Source: Pseudomonadota bacterium
GTDB taxonomy: Bacteria > Pseudomonadota > Alphaproteobacteria > Rhodospirillales > UBA2165
Reading direction: 5' to 3'
DNA length: 6,629 bases
Assembly (NCBI GenBank): GCA_027592155.1
Contig: JAQCKY010000130.1
Coordinates: 1 to 6,629 of the forward strand
In this document: piece after piece, positions 5,840 to 6,629 of the stretch
How the letters are laid out: each line of letters starts with the position of its first letter
How positions within the stretch are numbered: the first letter of the stretch is position 1
The notes under the pieces: model-generated
The model's input: the letters and a program-made list of their open reading frames with translations, nothing else
Told to the model about the DNA's origin: nothing
Database searches by the model: none
Program-made: the position numbers and the translations under genes

Positions 5840-6478
5840 TTACGCCCGTCGTGAAAAGGCCAGCCAGATCCCGCCGGCGACCAGGATGGCGCCGGAGATC
5901 CGCTCTAGGGCGACGATGCGACGTCGGGTCAGCCATTGTCCCGCGCGGCCCGCGACAACGGCATAGGCGCCGTCGAACACCGCGCCGACAATCATAAATG
6001 TCACGCCAAGCAACAGGACCTGCATCAATGTGTCGGCCTCGCTGGCACCGCCGGCCGTCAGGAATTGAGGGATGAAGGCGCCGAACAGGAGTAGTGCCTT
6101 GGGGTTCGAGCAAATGACTAGGAAACCTTGCCAGAAGAAAGACCCCGTTCGGCGCAACGGCGCGGGGCCTGTAGTTTCGTCAATCTGAAAGCCGCCGGCC
6201 CGCAACAGTTTGATTCCAAGCCAGATTAGATACGCCGCGCCGATCAAGCGGATGATCTCGAACGCACCGGCCAGTTGCTCGACGACGAGCTGAAAGCCGA
6301 AGGCAAGAACGGCCAGCATCATCATGAGTCCCAGCTGGGTGCCGGCGACGTTCAGCAGACCTGCGCGAGCGCCGTGCCGCAGGCTGTTGGCGATGATGAC
6401 GGTGACCGTTGGGCCGGGGACGATGACGATGGCAAAACTTGCGAGGACAAACGTCAGGTAGGTGGCAAGGTCGATCAT
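5840..6478 (-). CDS. LysE/RhtB-family exporter
   Basis: Inner-membrane efflux protein of the LysE/RhtB superfamily, whose members export amino acids, homoserine lactones or related small metabolites. It has 212 residues, the usual length, with about six hydrophobic segments (roughly 5-28, 40-65, 70-92, 115-138, 150-176, 190-208). The family motif VPGP is at 20-23 in the first helix, followed by ANSLRHGARAGLLNVAGTQLG (30-50), and NPKALLLFGAFIPQF (125-139) matches the second conserved block. The N-terminus begins at the normal place for the family, so ATG 6478 is the start although no good Shine-Dalgarno sequence is visible. It follows the partial gene at the right edge by 47 bases in the same direction and may be co-transcribed with it. 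The 197-base gap with its own promoter separates it from the MarR operon. Substrate not predictable. Confidence 0.92.
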   Translation of the reverse strand: MIDLATYLTFVLASFAIVIVPGPTVTVIIANSLRHGARAGLLNVAGTQLGLMMMLAVLAFGFQLVVEQLAGAFEIIRLIGAAYLIWLGIKLLRAGGFQIDETTGPAPLRRTGSFFWQGFLVICSNPKALLLFGAFIPQFLTAGGASEADTLMQVLLLGVTFMIVGAVFDGAYAVVAGRAGQWLTRRRIVALERISGAILVAGGIWLAFSRRA

Positions 6479-6525
6479 GATGTCAGGGGAAAGATACTCA
6501 TAACGCTCATCTTTGGCTCATAGGG

Positions 6526-6629
6526 TTACTCTGCCGCGATCTCCTTTTTAGCGGCGGGCACAGGGATATCATAACTCGCCATTCGGTCTTCGACGATACC
6601 GTCGAAATAGTCCCAGGGTGTTTCCCGGT
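6526..6629 (-). CDS. 3' end of an unidentified gene (partial)
   Basis: The minus strand is open from the right edge to TAA at 6528-6526 and gives 33 complete residues, including ETPWDYFDGIVEDRM and an Ala/Lys/Glu-rich tail ending in AAKKEIAAE. The charged, soluble-looking C-terminus and the ordinary codon use suggest a real gene. I do not recognise the family from this fragment. It lies 47 bases upstream of the LysE-type exporter gene in the same direction, with no clear terminator between, so the exporter may belong to its operon. Confidence 0.6.
   Translation of the reverse strand, partial: RETPWDYFDGIVEDRMASYDIPVPAAKKEIAAE

Noticed and set aside
5724..6113. Minus-strand 129-codon open frame overlapping the LysE-type exporter gene
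   Set aside because: Most of it is out of frame with a clear exporter gene and is Arg-rich; only its tail beyond the exporter stop looked worth noting.

Overview
The window looks like a piece of a proteobacterial, most likely alphaproteobacterial, chromosome. It is gene-dense, moderately GC-rich (around 60% by eye), has four-base and longer gene overlaps, and its protein families are typical of aromatic-compound metabolism and drug efflux. The taxonomic call is inference from gene style only. No RNA genes, insertion sequences, CRISPR arrays or phage genes were seen.

Layout. Bases 1-111 hold the 3' end of an unidentified plus-strand gene. After a 76-base gap comes a complete Rieske non-heme iron oxygenase of the vanillate O-demethylase (VanA) type, on the plus strand to 1255. 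Everything else is on the minus strand. Reading from right to left: the 3' end of an unidentified gene (6629-6526), a LysE/RhtB-type exporter (6478-5840), then a gap of 197 bases with a promoter and a palindromic operator. Next is a tightly packed set: a MarR/SlyA-family regulator (5642-5166), an EmrA/HlyD-type membrane fusion protein (5169-4081) and an EmrB/QacA-type 14-helix MFS transporter (4100-2541). An acyl-CoA-dehydrogenase-fold protein (2460-1252), best read as a group D flavin-dependent monooxygenase (HsaA/HpaB-C2/DszC-like), follows 80 bases later. The last gene meets the Rieske gene tail to tail, with a 4-base overlap including both stop codons.

How the genes may work together. The marR-emrA-emrB order with ATGA and 20-base overlaps is the classical layout of a ligand-induced efflux pump. 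A perfect TTAG-N4-CTAA palindrome sits on the predicted -10 region, so the MarR protein probably represses its own operon and is released by a small, often phenolic or lipophilic, ligand. The flavin monooxygenase is the probable fourth gene of that operon, and the Rieske oxygenase lies immediately beyond it. This suggests a module that senses, exports and oxidises the same aromatic compound. The substrate is not visible from sequence. Neither oxygenase has its reductase partner in the window.

Nothing here is a clearly new class of system. The points most worth a second look are the pairing of an EmrAB-type pump with a two-component-type flavin monooxygenase, the Thr in place of the usual Ser in the monooxygenase flavin-site motif, the operator, the TTG start of the transporter, and a possible 16-codon leader ORF before the Rieske gene.
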